NCBI RefSeq assembly: GCF_009604425.1
Contig: NZ_WEGI01000005.1
Span: forward strand, 62,001 to 126,000
Length of the DNA stretch: 64,000 nucleotides
Direction of reading: 5' to 3'
DNA from: Nocardia aurantia
GTDB lineage: Bacteria; Actinomycetota; Actinomycetes; Mycobacteriales; Mycobacteriaceae
Shown here: one piece after another, positions 31,692 to 41,825 of the stretch
How the letters are laid out: the number at the start of each line of letters is the position of its first letter
Numbering within the stretch: the first letter of the stretch is position 1
Notes under the pieces: generated by a model
Database searches by the model: none
The model's input: the letters and a program-made list of their open reading frames with translations, nothing else
Told to the model about the DNA's origin: nothing
Program-made: the position numbers and the translations under genes

Positions 31692-33554
31692 ATGGACCAG
31701 GGCCAGGCCGTGACCGCACCCGAGACCGGGCGGGTGACCGACCGACACGCTCCCGACCGGCTGGTACTGCAGCGGGGCGTGTTCACCGGGCCGTCCGCGC
31801 GGGTCAGCGACGATCTCTACGCCGATATCAAGGGCAAGGTGGAGCGCCAGCGGCTGGCGTTGCGCCTGGAGAAGGGCGCGCGGGTCAACACCAACACCTA
31901 CTTCGGCCGGTTCGCCGCGAGCTACTGGCAGCGGTGGACCACGGTGACCGAGATCGAGGCCGCGATGACGCTCGAGGTGTCCGGCCGGGTGCGGATCCGG
32001 CTGGCGGCCTCCGACATCGCCGGGCATCGCCGGGTCGTCGATTTCGCCGATGTCGCCACCGACGGCCGTGTGGTGCTGCGCGCGCCGCTGAACCAGTACA
32101 TCGACGGCGGCGCGCTGTGGCTCGAGTTCGAGGCGATCGGCGGCGACGTCACCATCAGCGAACTGGCCTGGAGCGCAGCGGCTCCGGAGCGGGTACGCCC
32201 GGTGGCCGTCGCGATCTGCACCTTCAACCGCGCCGACGACTGCGCCGCGACGGTCGCCGCACTGGCCTCGGATCCGGCCGTGCTGGACCTGGTGGACTCG
32301 GTGTACGTGGTCGATCAGGGCACCGACACGGTGGAGAGCCGGGCGCTGTTCCAGGAGACCGCGCCGCGGCTCGGCGACAAACTGCACTACCTGCGGCAGC
32401 CGAATCTCGGTGGGGCGGGCGGGTTCACCCGCGGCCTGTACGAGGTGTCGGCCCGCGAGGGCGAGCCGGTCGACATCCTGCTGATGGACGACGACATCCT
32501 CTGCGAGCCGGAAACGGTGTTGCGGCTCAACGCATTCGCCAATCTGACCACCGAGCCGACGCTGGTCGGCGCGCAGATGTTGTTCCTGCTCAACCCCGAT
32601 TACCTCAACGTCGGCGCCGAGGAGGTGCACCTGAACGAGCTACGGCACGGGCAGAAGGTGCCGAAGGCGTTGCGCAACACCAGCATGCTGAAGCACCACC
32701 AGGAGCGCCGGGTCGACGCCGGCTACAACGCCTGGTGGACCTGCCTCATCCCGGCCGAGGCGGTCGCCGAGATCGGGCTGCCGCTGCCGATCTTCTTCCA
32801 GTGGGACGACGTGGAATACGGCCTGCGCGCGCGCAAGGCCGGCTTCGTCACCGTGACCCTGCCGAACGCGGCGGTGTGGCACGCGGACTTCTACTGGAAG
32901 GACTACGACGACTGGGCGCGCTACTTCAGCATGCGCAACTCCCTGATCGTCGGCTCGCTGCACACCGATCTGGATTCGAAGGCGGTGTCGCGCAGGCTGT
33001 TCCGCGAACTGTCCGAACATCTGGTGGCGATGCAGTACGGCCTGGCGCACACCACATTGCAGGGCATCGAGGACTTCCTGCAGGGTCCGTCGGTGCTGCG
33101 CGACGGCGGCCGGGCGGCGCTGGCCGCCGCCCGTTCCGGCCGTGGCGAGTATCCGGAGACGGTCCAGCATCCGATGCCCAGCGCGCCGGTGCGTTCCTCG
33201 GACATCGGCCTGCGCCGGGCCACCGGCGAGCCGAGCCGCCCGCTGCTCGTGCTGATCAAGCGCGCGATCCTGCAGTGGACCGGCCGCACCCAGCACGGGA
33301 TCGTCGGCATCACCCGCGAGGACGCCTACTGGTGGCACGTCTCGCTGTTCGATCACGTGGTGGTGACCGATGCCTCGCAGGCCGGGGTGCGGATCCGCCG
33401 CCGGGACAAGGCGAAGGCGATCCGGCTGCTGCTGCGCACGATCCGGGTGCTGCGCCGGCTGCAACGCGAATTGCCCGGCCTCTCGGCGCAGTACCGCGCG
33501 GCGGTGCCGGAACTGATCAGCCGGGAGAACTGGGAACGGCTGTACCGCAGCTGA
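31692..33554 (+). CDS. glfT2: Galactofuranosyltransferase GlfT2
   Basis: A 620-residue bifunctional processive GT2 enzyme, homologue of Rv3808c, that builds the alternating beta-1,5 / beta-1,6 galactan on the cytoplasmic face. An N-terminal beta-sandwich comes first. The GT-A domain follows with AICTFNRADDC, the metal-binding DDD at residues 266-268, QWDDVEYGLRARKAGF with the catalytic Asp pair, and VWHADFYWKDYDDWARYFSMRN. The helical C-terminus completes the fold. The ATG at 31692 has AGAGGGA upstream, which rejects the longer frame. In M. tuberculosis glfT2 lies in another operon with glf. Its stop lies 6 bases from that of the convergent rmlB. Confidence 0.96.
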   Translation: MDQGQAVTAPETGRVTDRHAPDRLVLQRGVFTGPSARVSDDLYADIKGKVERQRLALRLEKGARVNTNTYFGRFAASYWQRWTTVTEIEAAMTLEVSGRVRIRLAASDIAGHRRVVDFADVATDGRVVLRAPLNQYIDGGALWLEFEAIGGDVTISELAWSAAAPERVRPVAVAICTFNRADDCAATVAALASDPAVLDLVDSVYVVDQGTDTVESRALFQETAPRLGDKLHYLRQPNLGGAGGFTRGLYEVSAREGEPVDILLMDDDILCEPETVLRLNAFANLTTEPTLVGAQMLFLLNPDYLNVGAEEVHLNELRHGQKVPKALRNTSMLKHHQERRVDAGYNAWWTCLIPAEAVAEIGLPLPIFFQWDDVEYGLRARKAGFVTVTLPNAAVWHADFYWKDYDDWARYFSMRNSLIVGSLHTDLDSKAVSRRLFRELSEHLVAMQYGLAHTTLQGIEDFLQGPSVLRDGGRAALAAARSGRGEYPETVQHPMPSAPVRSSDIGLRRATGEPSRPLLVLIKRAILQWTGRTQHGIVGITREDAYWWHVSLFDHVVVTDASQAGVRIRRRDKAKAIRLLLRTIRVLRRLQRELPGLSAQYRAAVPELISRENWERLYRS

Positions 33555-33560
33555 TCCCGG

Positions 33561-36043
<2,483 letters not shown>

Positions 36044-36217
36044 CGCGCACCTACCTCTGTATGGCGCGCCGACACGGAGCCGGTGAACGAAGGGCGAGGT
36101 GTCGGCGCTGACATCTCTCTATAGAGAAGTGTCCTCCGGAATCGCCGCATAAACCACCGTGATCGTTTCGGAACCTCGTCGCGCCCGGTCGGGGCACGGC
36201 TGGCAGACTGCTGTGAC

Positions 36218-37087
36218 ATGCGAGGAATCATCCTGGCCGGCGGCACCGGGTCGCGGCTGCACCCGATCACGCGCGGGGTGAGCAAGCAGCTGGTCCCCGT
36301 CTACGACAAGCCGATGGTGTACTACCCGCTGTCGACGCTGATGCTGGCCGGAATCCGGGACATCCTGGTGATCACCACCCCCGAGGACGCCGACGCGTTC
36401 CGGCGGCTGCTGGGCGACGGCTCCCAGTTCGGACTGTCGCTGGACTACGTGGTGCAGCCGGAGCCGGACGGGCTGGCCCGGGCGTTCGTGCTCGGCGCGC
36501 GCCACATCGGCGTCGAGAACGTGGCACTCGTGCTGGGCGACAACATCTTCCACGGTCCCGGCCTGGGCACCCGGCTGTCCCGGTTCGAGGCGGTCGACGG
36601 CGGCGCGGTGTTCGCGTATCGGGTGTCGGATCCCAGCGCCTACGGGGTGATCGAATTCGCCGAGGGCAAGGCGATCTCGATCGAGGAGAAGCCGAAGTTG
36701 CCGCGCTCCAACTACGCCATTCCGGGTCTGTACTTCTACGACAACGACGTGGTCGAGATCGCGCACGGGCTGCGGCCGTCGGCGCGCGGCGAGTACGAGA
36801 TCACCGATATCAACCGGACCTACCTGGAGCAGGGCCGGTTGCAGGTGGAAGTGCTGGCCCGGGGCACCGCGTGGCTGGACACCGGGACGTTCGACTCGCT
36901 GCTGGACGCGTCCAACTACGTGCGCACCATCGAGGAGCGGCAGGGCCTGAAGATCGGCGTGCCGGAGGAGGTGGCCTGGCGGATGGGCTTCATCGACGAC
37001 GAGCAACTCGGCCGGCTGGCGCAGCCGCTGGTGCGTTCCGGCTACGGGACCTACCTATTGGGTCTGCTCGCGCACGGGCAGGAGTGA
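36218..37087 (+). CDS. rmlA: Glucose-1-phosphate thymidylyltransferase
   Basis: A 289-residue nucleotidyltransferase that makes dTDP-glucose from dTTP and glucose-1-phosphate, the first step to dTDP-rhamnose. The signature [13 protein letters not shown] is at the N-terminus. [48 protein letters not shown] and [14 protein letters not shown] all match the family. The ATG is followed directly by the first beta strand. A CAGACT element 8 bases upstream could be a weak leaderless -10. rmlC starts 3 bases after its stop, forming an rmlA-rmlC operon. Confidence 0.96.
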   Translation: MRGIILAGGTGSRLHPITRGVSKQLVPVYDKPMVYYPLSTLMLAGIRDILVITTPEDADAFRRLLGDGSQFGLSLDYVVQPEPDGLARAFVLGARHIGVENVALVLGDNIFHGPGLGTRLSRFEAVDGGAVFAYRVSDPSAYGVIEFAEGKAISIEEKPKLPRSNYAIPGLYFYDNDVVEIAHGLRPSARGEYEITDINRTYLEQGRLQVEVLARGTAWLDTGTFDSLLDASNYVRTIEERQGLKIGVPEEVAWRMGFIDDEQLGRLAQPLVRSGYGTYLLGLLAHGQE

Positions 37088-37090
37088 GCC

Positions 37091-37654
37091 ATGCGGATAC
37101 GTGAGCTGGCCGTGCCGGGCGCCTGGGAGTTCACACCCCGGCTGCACGGTGACGAGCGCGGGGTGTTCACCGAATCGTTCAAGGCCTCCGAATTCGAGAA
37201 GGCGGTCGGCCGGCCGTTCGAGTTGTTGCAGGTCAACATGTCCACCTCGGCGGCCGGGGTGCTGCGCGGCATCCACTACACCGAGGATCCGCCGGGCCAG
37301 GCCAAGTACGTGACCTGTGTGCGGGGGGCGTTCCTGGACGTGGTGGTGGATCTGCGGCGTGACTCGCCGACCTTCGGCGCCTGGGACAGCGTGCTGCTCG
37401 ACGACGTGGACCGGCGGTCGGTGTTCCTGGCCGAGGGGCTCGGGCACGCATTGCTCTCGCTGGCGGACGAGTCGACCGTCACGTATCTCTGTTCGCTGGA
37501 ATACACCCCGGAATTCGACCGGGATCTGGACGCCTTCGATCCGGAACTGGGCATCGACTGGCCGGCGGTGGGCCGGGACGGGCAGCCGCTGACCTTTGTG
37601 CGATCCGCCAAGGACATCGCCGCGCCGGGGCTGCGCACCCTGCTCCGGCCCTGA
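37091..37654 (+). CDS. rmlC: dTDP-4-dehydrorhamnose 3,5-epimerase
   Basis: A 187-residue cupin epimerase, second in the rmlA-rmlC operon. It shows FTPRLHGDERGVFTESFK, the catalytic His in GVLRGIHYTEDPPGQAK, the strand GAFLDVVVDLRRDSPTFG, and LAEGLGHALLSLAD with the C-terminal Tyr region TYLCSLEYTPEFD. Length is normal for the family. Two perfect hairpins follow the stop. In M. tuberculosis rmlC is paired with rmlB; here it is paired with rmlA. Confidence 0.95.
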   Translation: MRIRELAVPGAWEFTPRLHGDERGVFTESFKASEFEKAVGRPFELLQVNMSTSAAGVLRGIHYTEDPPGQAKYVTCVRGAFLDVVVDLRRDSPTFGAWDSVLLDDVDRRSVFLAEGLGHALLSLADESTVTYLCSLEYTPEFDRDLDAFDPELGIDWPAVGRDGQPLTFVRSAKDIAAPGLRTLLRP

Positions 37655-37672
37655 GCCGAGAAATCCGGGCTG

Positions 37673-37734
37673 CCGCGGACCGGATCCGCCGAGCACTCCG
37701 GCTCGCTGTCGTGCGCGGCGGATCCGGTCCGCGG
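37673..37734. terminator. Large hairpin between rmlC and the convergent MFS gene
   Basis: Perfect 19-bp arms (37673-37691 and 37716-37734) are extended by one mismatch and four further pairs (GCAC/GTGC), leaving a 14-base loop. There is no T-tract. It begins 19 bases past the rmlC stop. Confidence 0.8.
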
Positions 37735-37737
37735 ACG

Positions 37738-37778
37738 CGACGGGACGCCGCGATGGCGTGCATCGCGGCGTCCCGTCG
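37738..37778. terminator. Second perfect hairpin between convergent genes
   Basis: Perfect 18-bp arms (37738-37755 and 37761-37778) with loop GCGTG. It starts 4 bases after the first hairpin and ends 10 bases before the MFS stop, so it probably terminates the MFS transcript from the other side. Confidence 0.8.
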
Positions 37779-37787
37779 TACCGAGAC

Positions 37788-39260
37788 TCAGACGGCGAGT
37801 TCCAGCTCGTCGACCGGGGTGACCTCCTCGTCCGCCGGTTCCTCCGGCCGGCGGCGGCTAGGCAGGAAGTGCGACAGCGCGACCACCGCACCGGCCCCCG
37901 CGACCACGACGGCGAGGATCAGACCGGGCCGGAAGCTGTGCAGCATCGCCGCCGGGGAGCCGTCGCCGGTGCTGCCGGAGATCAGCGCGGTGTTCAGCGC
38001 GAGCACGATCGCCGCGCCGACCTGCATGAAGGTCTGCAGGACGCCGGCGGCCAGGCCCTGTTCGTCGTCGGAGACGCCGTTGGTGGCCTGGATGTTGATG
38101 GCCGGGAAGCCGATCCAGCCGATACCGATCAGCAGCACCGCCGGCAGGATCATCGTGAGATACGACGGATGGGTGTCCACCCGCAGGAACAGCGCGTAGC
38201 CGATCGTCATCACGACCATCGTGACGGCGATGATCGGTCCCGTGCCGAAGCGGTCGACCAGCCGGTCGGAGAACACCGACGACAGCGCCACCAGCAGACC
38301 CACCGGCAGCAGGCCCAGGGCCAGTTTCAGCGGCGACCAGCCGAGGGTGCCCTGCAGGTACAACGTCGCGATGAACTGGAAGCTGAAGTACGACCCGGCC
38401 ACGGCCACGATGGCCAGGCACGCCCGCACCAGCGTCGCCCGGCGCAGGATGCCGAGCCGGACCAGCGGATACCGCACCCGCTTCTCCACGCCCAGGAACG
38501 CGGTGAACAGGGCCACGACGGCGGCGAACGAGGCCACCGTGCGGGCCGAACCCCAGCCCGCGTGCGGCGCCGACACCACGGTGTAGACCAGCAGCAACAT
38601 GGCGGAGGTGGCGAACAGCGCGCCGAGCAGGTCGTGGCCGCCCTCCTCGGCCGGGCCGTCCTTGCGGACCAGAATCGCGGCCGCGACCAGCGCGATCAGG
38701 GCGACCGGGACGGGCAGCAGGAAGGTCCAGCGCCAGCCGACGCCGGTCATCAGGCCGCCGAACACCAGGCCCATCGAGTAGCCGCCGGCGCCGAACACGG
38801 TGTAGATCGACAGTGCCTTGTTGCGGGCCGGGCCCTCGGCGAATGTCGTGGTGATGATCGACAGGCCGGTCGGCGCGGTGAAGGCGGCGGCCAGGCCCTT
38901 GACGAAGCGAGTCAGGATCAGCAGCGGTCCGCTGCTGACCAGGCCGCCGGCCAGGGAGGCGACGGCGAACACCGCGAGTGCGATCAGGAAGACCTTGCGG
39001 CGGCCGACCAGGTCCGCGGTGCGCCCGCCGAGCAGCAGCAGGCCGCCGTAGCCGAGCACATATCCGCTGACCAGCCACTGCAGGGTGGAGGTGGACAGAT
39101 CCAGTTCCTTGCCGATGGAGGGCAGGGCGACGCCGATCATCGACACATCCAACCCGTCCAGGAACAGGACGATGCACAGGGTGATCAGCAGGCCCCACAG
39201 CCGGGCCGACCACCGTGTGCCGGCCGCGTCGGCGGCCGGAAGCGTTGCGGGGGAAGTCAT
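37788..39260 (-). CDS. MFS transporter, DHA2 (EmrB/QacA) type
   Basis: A 490-residue drug:proton antiporter-like protein with 14 predicted helices. The first helix has LFLDGLDVSMIGVALPSIGKEL, the loop is GGRTADLVGRRKVFL (MFS motif A), and PTGLSIITTTFAEGPARNKAL covers the motif C area. The ATG at 39260 lies 8 bases after a minus-strand TAATGT -10, with TAGACA 17 bases before that. Palindromes between and beside these elements, and the divergent MarR gene, point to drug-inducible repression. The C-terminus is polar. Confidence 0.92.
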   Translation of the reverse strand: MTSPATLPAADAAGTRWSARLWGLLITLCIVLFLDGLDVSMIGVALPSIGKELDLSTSTLQWLVSGYVLGYGGLLLLGGRTADLVGRRKVFLIALAVFAVASLAGGLVSSGPLLILTRFVKGLAAAFTAPTGLSIITTTFAEGPARNKALSIYTVFGAGGYSMGLVFGGLMTGVGWRWTFLLPVPVALIALVAAAILVRKDGPAEEGGHDLLGALFATSAMLLLVYTVVSAPHAGWGSARTVASFAAVVALFTAFLGVEKRVRYPLVRLGILRRATLVRACLAIVAVAGSYFSFQFIATLYLQGTLGWSPLKLALGLLPVGLLVALSSVFSDRLVDRFGTGPIIAVTMVVMTIGYALFLRVDTHPSYLTMILPAVLLIGIGWIGFPAINIQATNGVSDDEQGLAAGVLQTFMQVGAAIVLALNTALISGSTGDGSPAAMLHSFRPGLILAVVVAGAGAVVALSHFLPSRRRPEEPADEEVTPVDELELAV

Positions 39261-39268
39261 GGCACGGA

Positions 39269-39340
39269 ACATTACATGCGCACGCATATGATGTCTACGC
39301 ATTAAATGCGGTTGCATGGTTGTGCTCCACCGACTAGGAT
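39269..39340. promoter_or_regulatory. Divergent promoters with two palindromes for the MFS and MarR genes
   Basis: Minus-strand promoter: -35 TAGACA (39292-39297), 17-base spacer, -10 TAATGT (39269-39274). Plus-strand promoter: -35 TTGCAT (39312-39317), 17-base spacer, -10 TAGGAT (39335-39340). Palindrome 1, ATGCG-CA-CGCAT (39276-39287), lies in the MFS spacer. Palindrome 2, CGCATT-A-AATGCG (39298-39310), lies between the two -35 elements. Both share the CGCAT half-site and are likely binding sites of the MarR protein. Confidence 0.75.
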
Positions 39341-39346
39341 GACGCC

Positions 39347-39838
39347 ATGTCCAAGCAGTCGACAGCGTCGTCGGCGCTCGCGACGGGACCGGAAACCGCC
39401 GCATGCGTCACGGAAAATCGCCTCGGCCCGAAGTCCGGGCACGCCCGCGCCGAAATCGACGGGCGCGCCCGCGCCGAGGCCGACCTGGTGGGCCACTGGC
39501 GAGATCTGCTGGCCCAGCACGCCGCGGCTTCCTGCGCCCTGGAGAAGGAACTGCAGGGCCGGCACAACATCGGGCTCAGCGAATTCGAATGTCTGGACCG
39601 GCTGGTCGACGCCGATTGCGAGAGCTATCGGATGAGCGATCTGGCCGCGGACATCTACCTGTCCCAGAGCGCGCTGAGCCGGGCCGTCGCCCGCCTGGAG
39701 CGCGACGGCCTGGTCAGCCGGGGCATGTGCAGCGACGACCGCCGGGCCATCTTCGTCTGCGTCACCGACCGGGGCCGGCTGCTGCACGCGGCGGCCGCGC
39801 CCACGCATCGCGCGGTGCTCGCGGACACGCTGCACTGA
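39347..39838 (+). CDS. MarR family transcriptional regulator
   Basis: A 163-residue winged-helix repressor. The DNA-binding region is MSDLAADIYLSQSALSRAVARLERDGLVSRGMCSDDRRAIFV in outline, with recognition helix QSALSRAVARL and wing SDDRR. About 45 N-terminal residues are polar and unusual for the family. The ATG lies 6 bases after the TAGGAT -10 and has no ribosome binding site, so it is leaderless. Two CGCAT palindromes in the shared promoter with the MFS gene suggest it represses both itself and the pump. The ligand is unknown. Confidence 0.9.
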   Translation: MSKQSTASSALATGPETAACVTENRLGPKSGHARAEIDGRARAEADLVGHWRDLLAQHAAASCALEKELQGRHNIGLSEFECLDRLVDADCESYRMSDLAADIYLSQSALSRAVARLERDGLVSRGMCSDDRRAIFVCVTDRGRLLHAAAAPTHRAVLADTLH

Positions 39839-39901
39839 ACGACGACCGCAGGCCGGCTGTCGTCCGGCCCGCGGTAACGATCACCTTTCGCTACGCCGCG
39901 G

Positions 39902-40792
39902 CTACAGCGCGGCGCGGGCCTCATCGATGGCCGTACGGGCGTCCATCGCCACGGCCTTGATGTCGGTGAATGCCGACCGATAGCGGTCGATCTCCGGTTC
40001 CTTGTCGTAATAGACAGAGCCGGTGAAGGTTTCGACGTAGACCACAGGCGGCTCCGGGACATCGCCCGCGCTGTCCGGGAATTCCAGCAGCACGAACCGG
40101 CCGGAATCCATGCCGTCGTGATAGCCGGTGTCGGTGGGCACCACGCGGACCTCGACGTTCGGCAGATCGCACATCCGGCGCAGATGCTCGAGCTGCGCGA
40201 CGGCCACCTCCGGCCCGCCGACGCGATGCCACAGCAACGTCTCGGTGATCACGGCCTCCAGCCGGATCGGGGAATGGTCGCGGGTGATCGCGGCCTGCCG
40301 CGCCGCGCGCACCGCGATCCGGCGCTCCAAGTCCGCGGCCGACATGTCGGGCCGGGAGCCGACCAGCACCGCGCGGGTGTACTCCTCGCTCTGCAGCAGG
40401 CCCGGGACCAGGTCGGTCTCGTAGGTGAACAGCCGGGCGGCGGCCTCCTCGAGCCCGATGTAGACCTCGAATCCCTCGGCGATCACGTCGCTGAACTCGG
40501 TCCACCATCCGCGCGCCTTGGTCTCCCGCGCGAGCGCGGCCAGCGGCTCGACGAGCTCGGCCGGCGCGCCGTACACCTTGCACATCGCCTCGACATCCAG
40601 GCTGCGCAAGGAGGTCTGCCCGGTCTCGATTCGCCAGATCTTCGCCTCGGACCACTCCAGCCGCTGGGCGGCGACCCGGGTGGTCATGCGGGCGCGGTTG
40701 CGCAGATCGCGCAACTGCCGTCCCAATTGCCGGCGAGGCATGGTGGATCCGGTGATCGTGGATCCGGTTATTCCGTGCGGTGGTAAAGCCAT
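39902..40792 (-). CDS. HTH (XRE) regulator with DUF5753 domain
   Basis: A 296-residue actinobacterial regulator. The N-terminal helix-turn-helix (GRQLRDLRNRARMTTRVAAQ, LEWSEAKIWRIETGQTSL) is followed by the DUF5753 domain from about residue 100, with FTYETDLVPGLLQSEEYTRAV and WHRVGGPEVAVAQLEHL. Such proteins usually stand next to a small DUF397 protein; none is visible here. GAGGGGGA sits 3 bases before the ATG at 40792 and supports that start. A later ATG (40741) has no site. A short direct repeat (GGATCCGG) lies between the two ATGs. Confidence 0.9.
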   Translation of the reverse strand: MALPPHGITGSTITGSTMPRRQLGRQLRDLRNRARMTTRVAAQRLEWSEAKIWRIETGQTSLRSLDVEAMCKVYGAPAELVEPLAALARETKARGWWTEFSDVIAEGFEVYIGLEEAAARLFTYETDLVPGLLQSEEYTRAVLVGSRPDMSAADLERRIAVRAARQAAITRDHSPIRLEAVITETLLWHRVGGPEVAVAQLEHLRRMCDLPNVEVRVVPTDTGYHDGMDSGRFVLLEFPDSAGDVPEPPVVYVETFTGSVYYDKEPEIDRYRSAFTDIKAVAMDARTAIDEARAAL

Positions 40793-41277
40793 GCTTCCCC
40801 CTCGTTCGTAGGCCGAACATCGAAACCGCCCTCACGGCCCACCGAACGGCAAAACTCAACGCCAGGACCCGGATTCCTCCTACCGGGTGTGCGATCGGAT
40901 TCTTGCACAGCGGAAGATCTCAGGGATACCGGTCGTGTCACATTTACGTCACCGTCGAGTGTGGGCCAAAGAGGATTAGTTTCCGGCACACCGTTTTCGG
41001 TAGATTTCGGCCGACGAACCGTCACGGCGAGCTCTCGAGTGGCTCCCATACTGCGCGCATTGGGCTCGAAGGAACGGAGACCACAGTGGGTTGTGGTCGG
41101 CTCACCCCAGCGAGTCGCCAGACCATAGCCGAAGAGCATGAATTCGCTGATCTTGTGACGAATACGGTGCCGCCCGAAAAAGTTTCGCGGACGTGTAACA
41201 CGTGCGAGGGCCCGCTCCGATACGCCCCATGAACAACGAAGCTCGACTTGGATCCACCCCGGGGAATGGAGAAGACA
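40793..41277. promoter_or_regulatory. Long divergent control region with a palindrome
   Basis: This stretch of 485 bases between two divergent genes is less GC-rich than its surroundings. It holds ACGTGT-A-ACACGT (41191-41203), a perfect 6-1-6 palindrome 75 bases before the next gene, and a shorter CGAAA-AAG-TTTCG inverted repeat near 41175-41187. Open frames here are Arg/Thr-rich and not believable. I see no RNA gene. Confidence 0.5.
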
Positions 41278-41760
41278 GTGCGTACGACGTTTCCGACTTC
41301 CGTCTCGGCCGCCGAACTGGCCGCCTCTGCGCAGGACTACATCCAGCGCGGCTGGACGGTCGCCGAAACGGCCAACGGCATCTGCCTGATCACCGATGAG
41401 GACATCGCGGCGATCGAGGTCACCGGCGAACTCGCCGCCACCGTCCGCCGCTACCTCCGCGCCAACAACCTCACCGGTCCGATCATCGAGCTGCCGGGCA
41501 TCGAGCGTCGCGAGATCCACATCGTCGCCGGTGTTCGCAAGGCCGCCATGGCGATCGAGGCACTGCGCGAGGCCGGTGTGGTCGTCCACACCGACGGCGC
41601 CGGTGTGCCGCTGCCGCCGAGCCGCGTGTCGGCCGGCACCGCCGCTTGGTCCGTCGCGCCGCACGAGGCGCGCTGGACGCCGCCGCTGGTCGCGGTGGCC
41701 GCCGCCATCCGCGCGGCCCGCTCCGGCCGCAAGCCGCAGGTCGCCCGCATCGCGAGCTGA
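41278..41760 (+). CDS. Conserved-type protein of unknown function
   Basis: A 160-residue soluble protein I do not recognise firmly. It begins VRTTFPTSVSAAELAASAQD and then YIQRGWTVAETANGICLITD, with a RGW motif weakly like the N-terminus of actinobacterial primase-polymerase domain proteins. The middle reads RREIHIVAGVRKAAMAIEAL, and the C-terminus is Ala/Arg-rich. No catalytic motif is visible. The GTG at 41278 has GGAGA 6 bases upstream; an ATG at 41266 is an alternative. Its divergent neighbour is an HTH-DUF5753 regulator, and the shared control region carries a palindrome. Confidence 0.65.
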   Translation: MRTTFPTSVSAAELAASAQDYIQRGWTVAETANGICLITDEDIAAIEVTGELAATVRRYLRANNLTGPIIELPGIERREIHIVAGVRKAAMAIEALREAGVVVHTDGAGVPLPPSRVSAGTAAWSVAPHEARWTPPLVAVAAAIRAARSGRKPQVARIAS

Positions 41761-41825
41761 ACCGGCCGGACCGGATCACCCGGTCCGTCCGGTTTCCACC
41801 GTTTCTGTCGGACCGAAGGGTCATG

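Noticed and set aside
40780..41232. A 150-codon plus-strand frame in the divergent control region
   Set aside because: No start signal, atypical composition and no recognisable domain; the region looks like promoter sequence.
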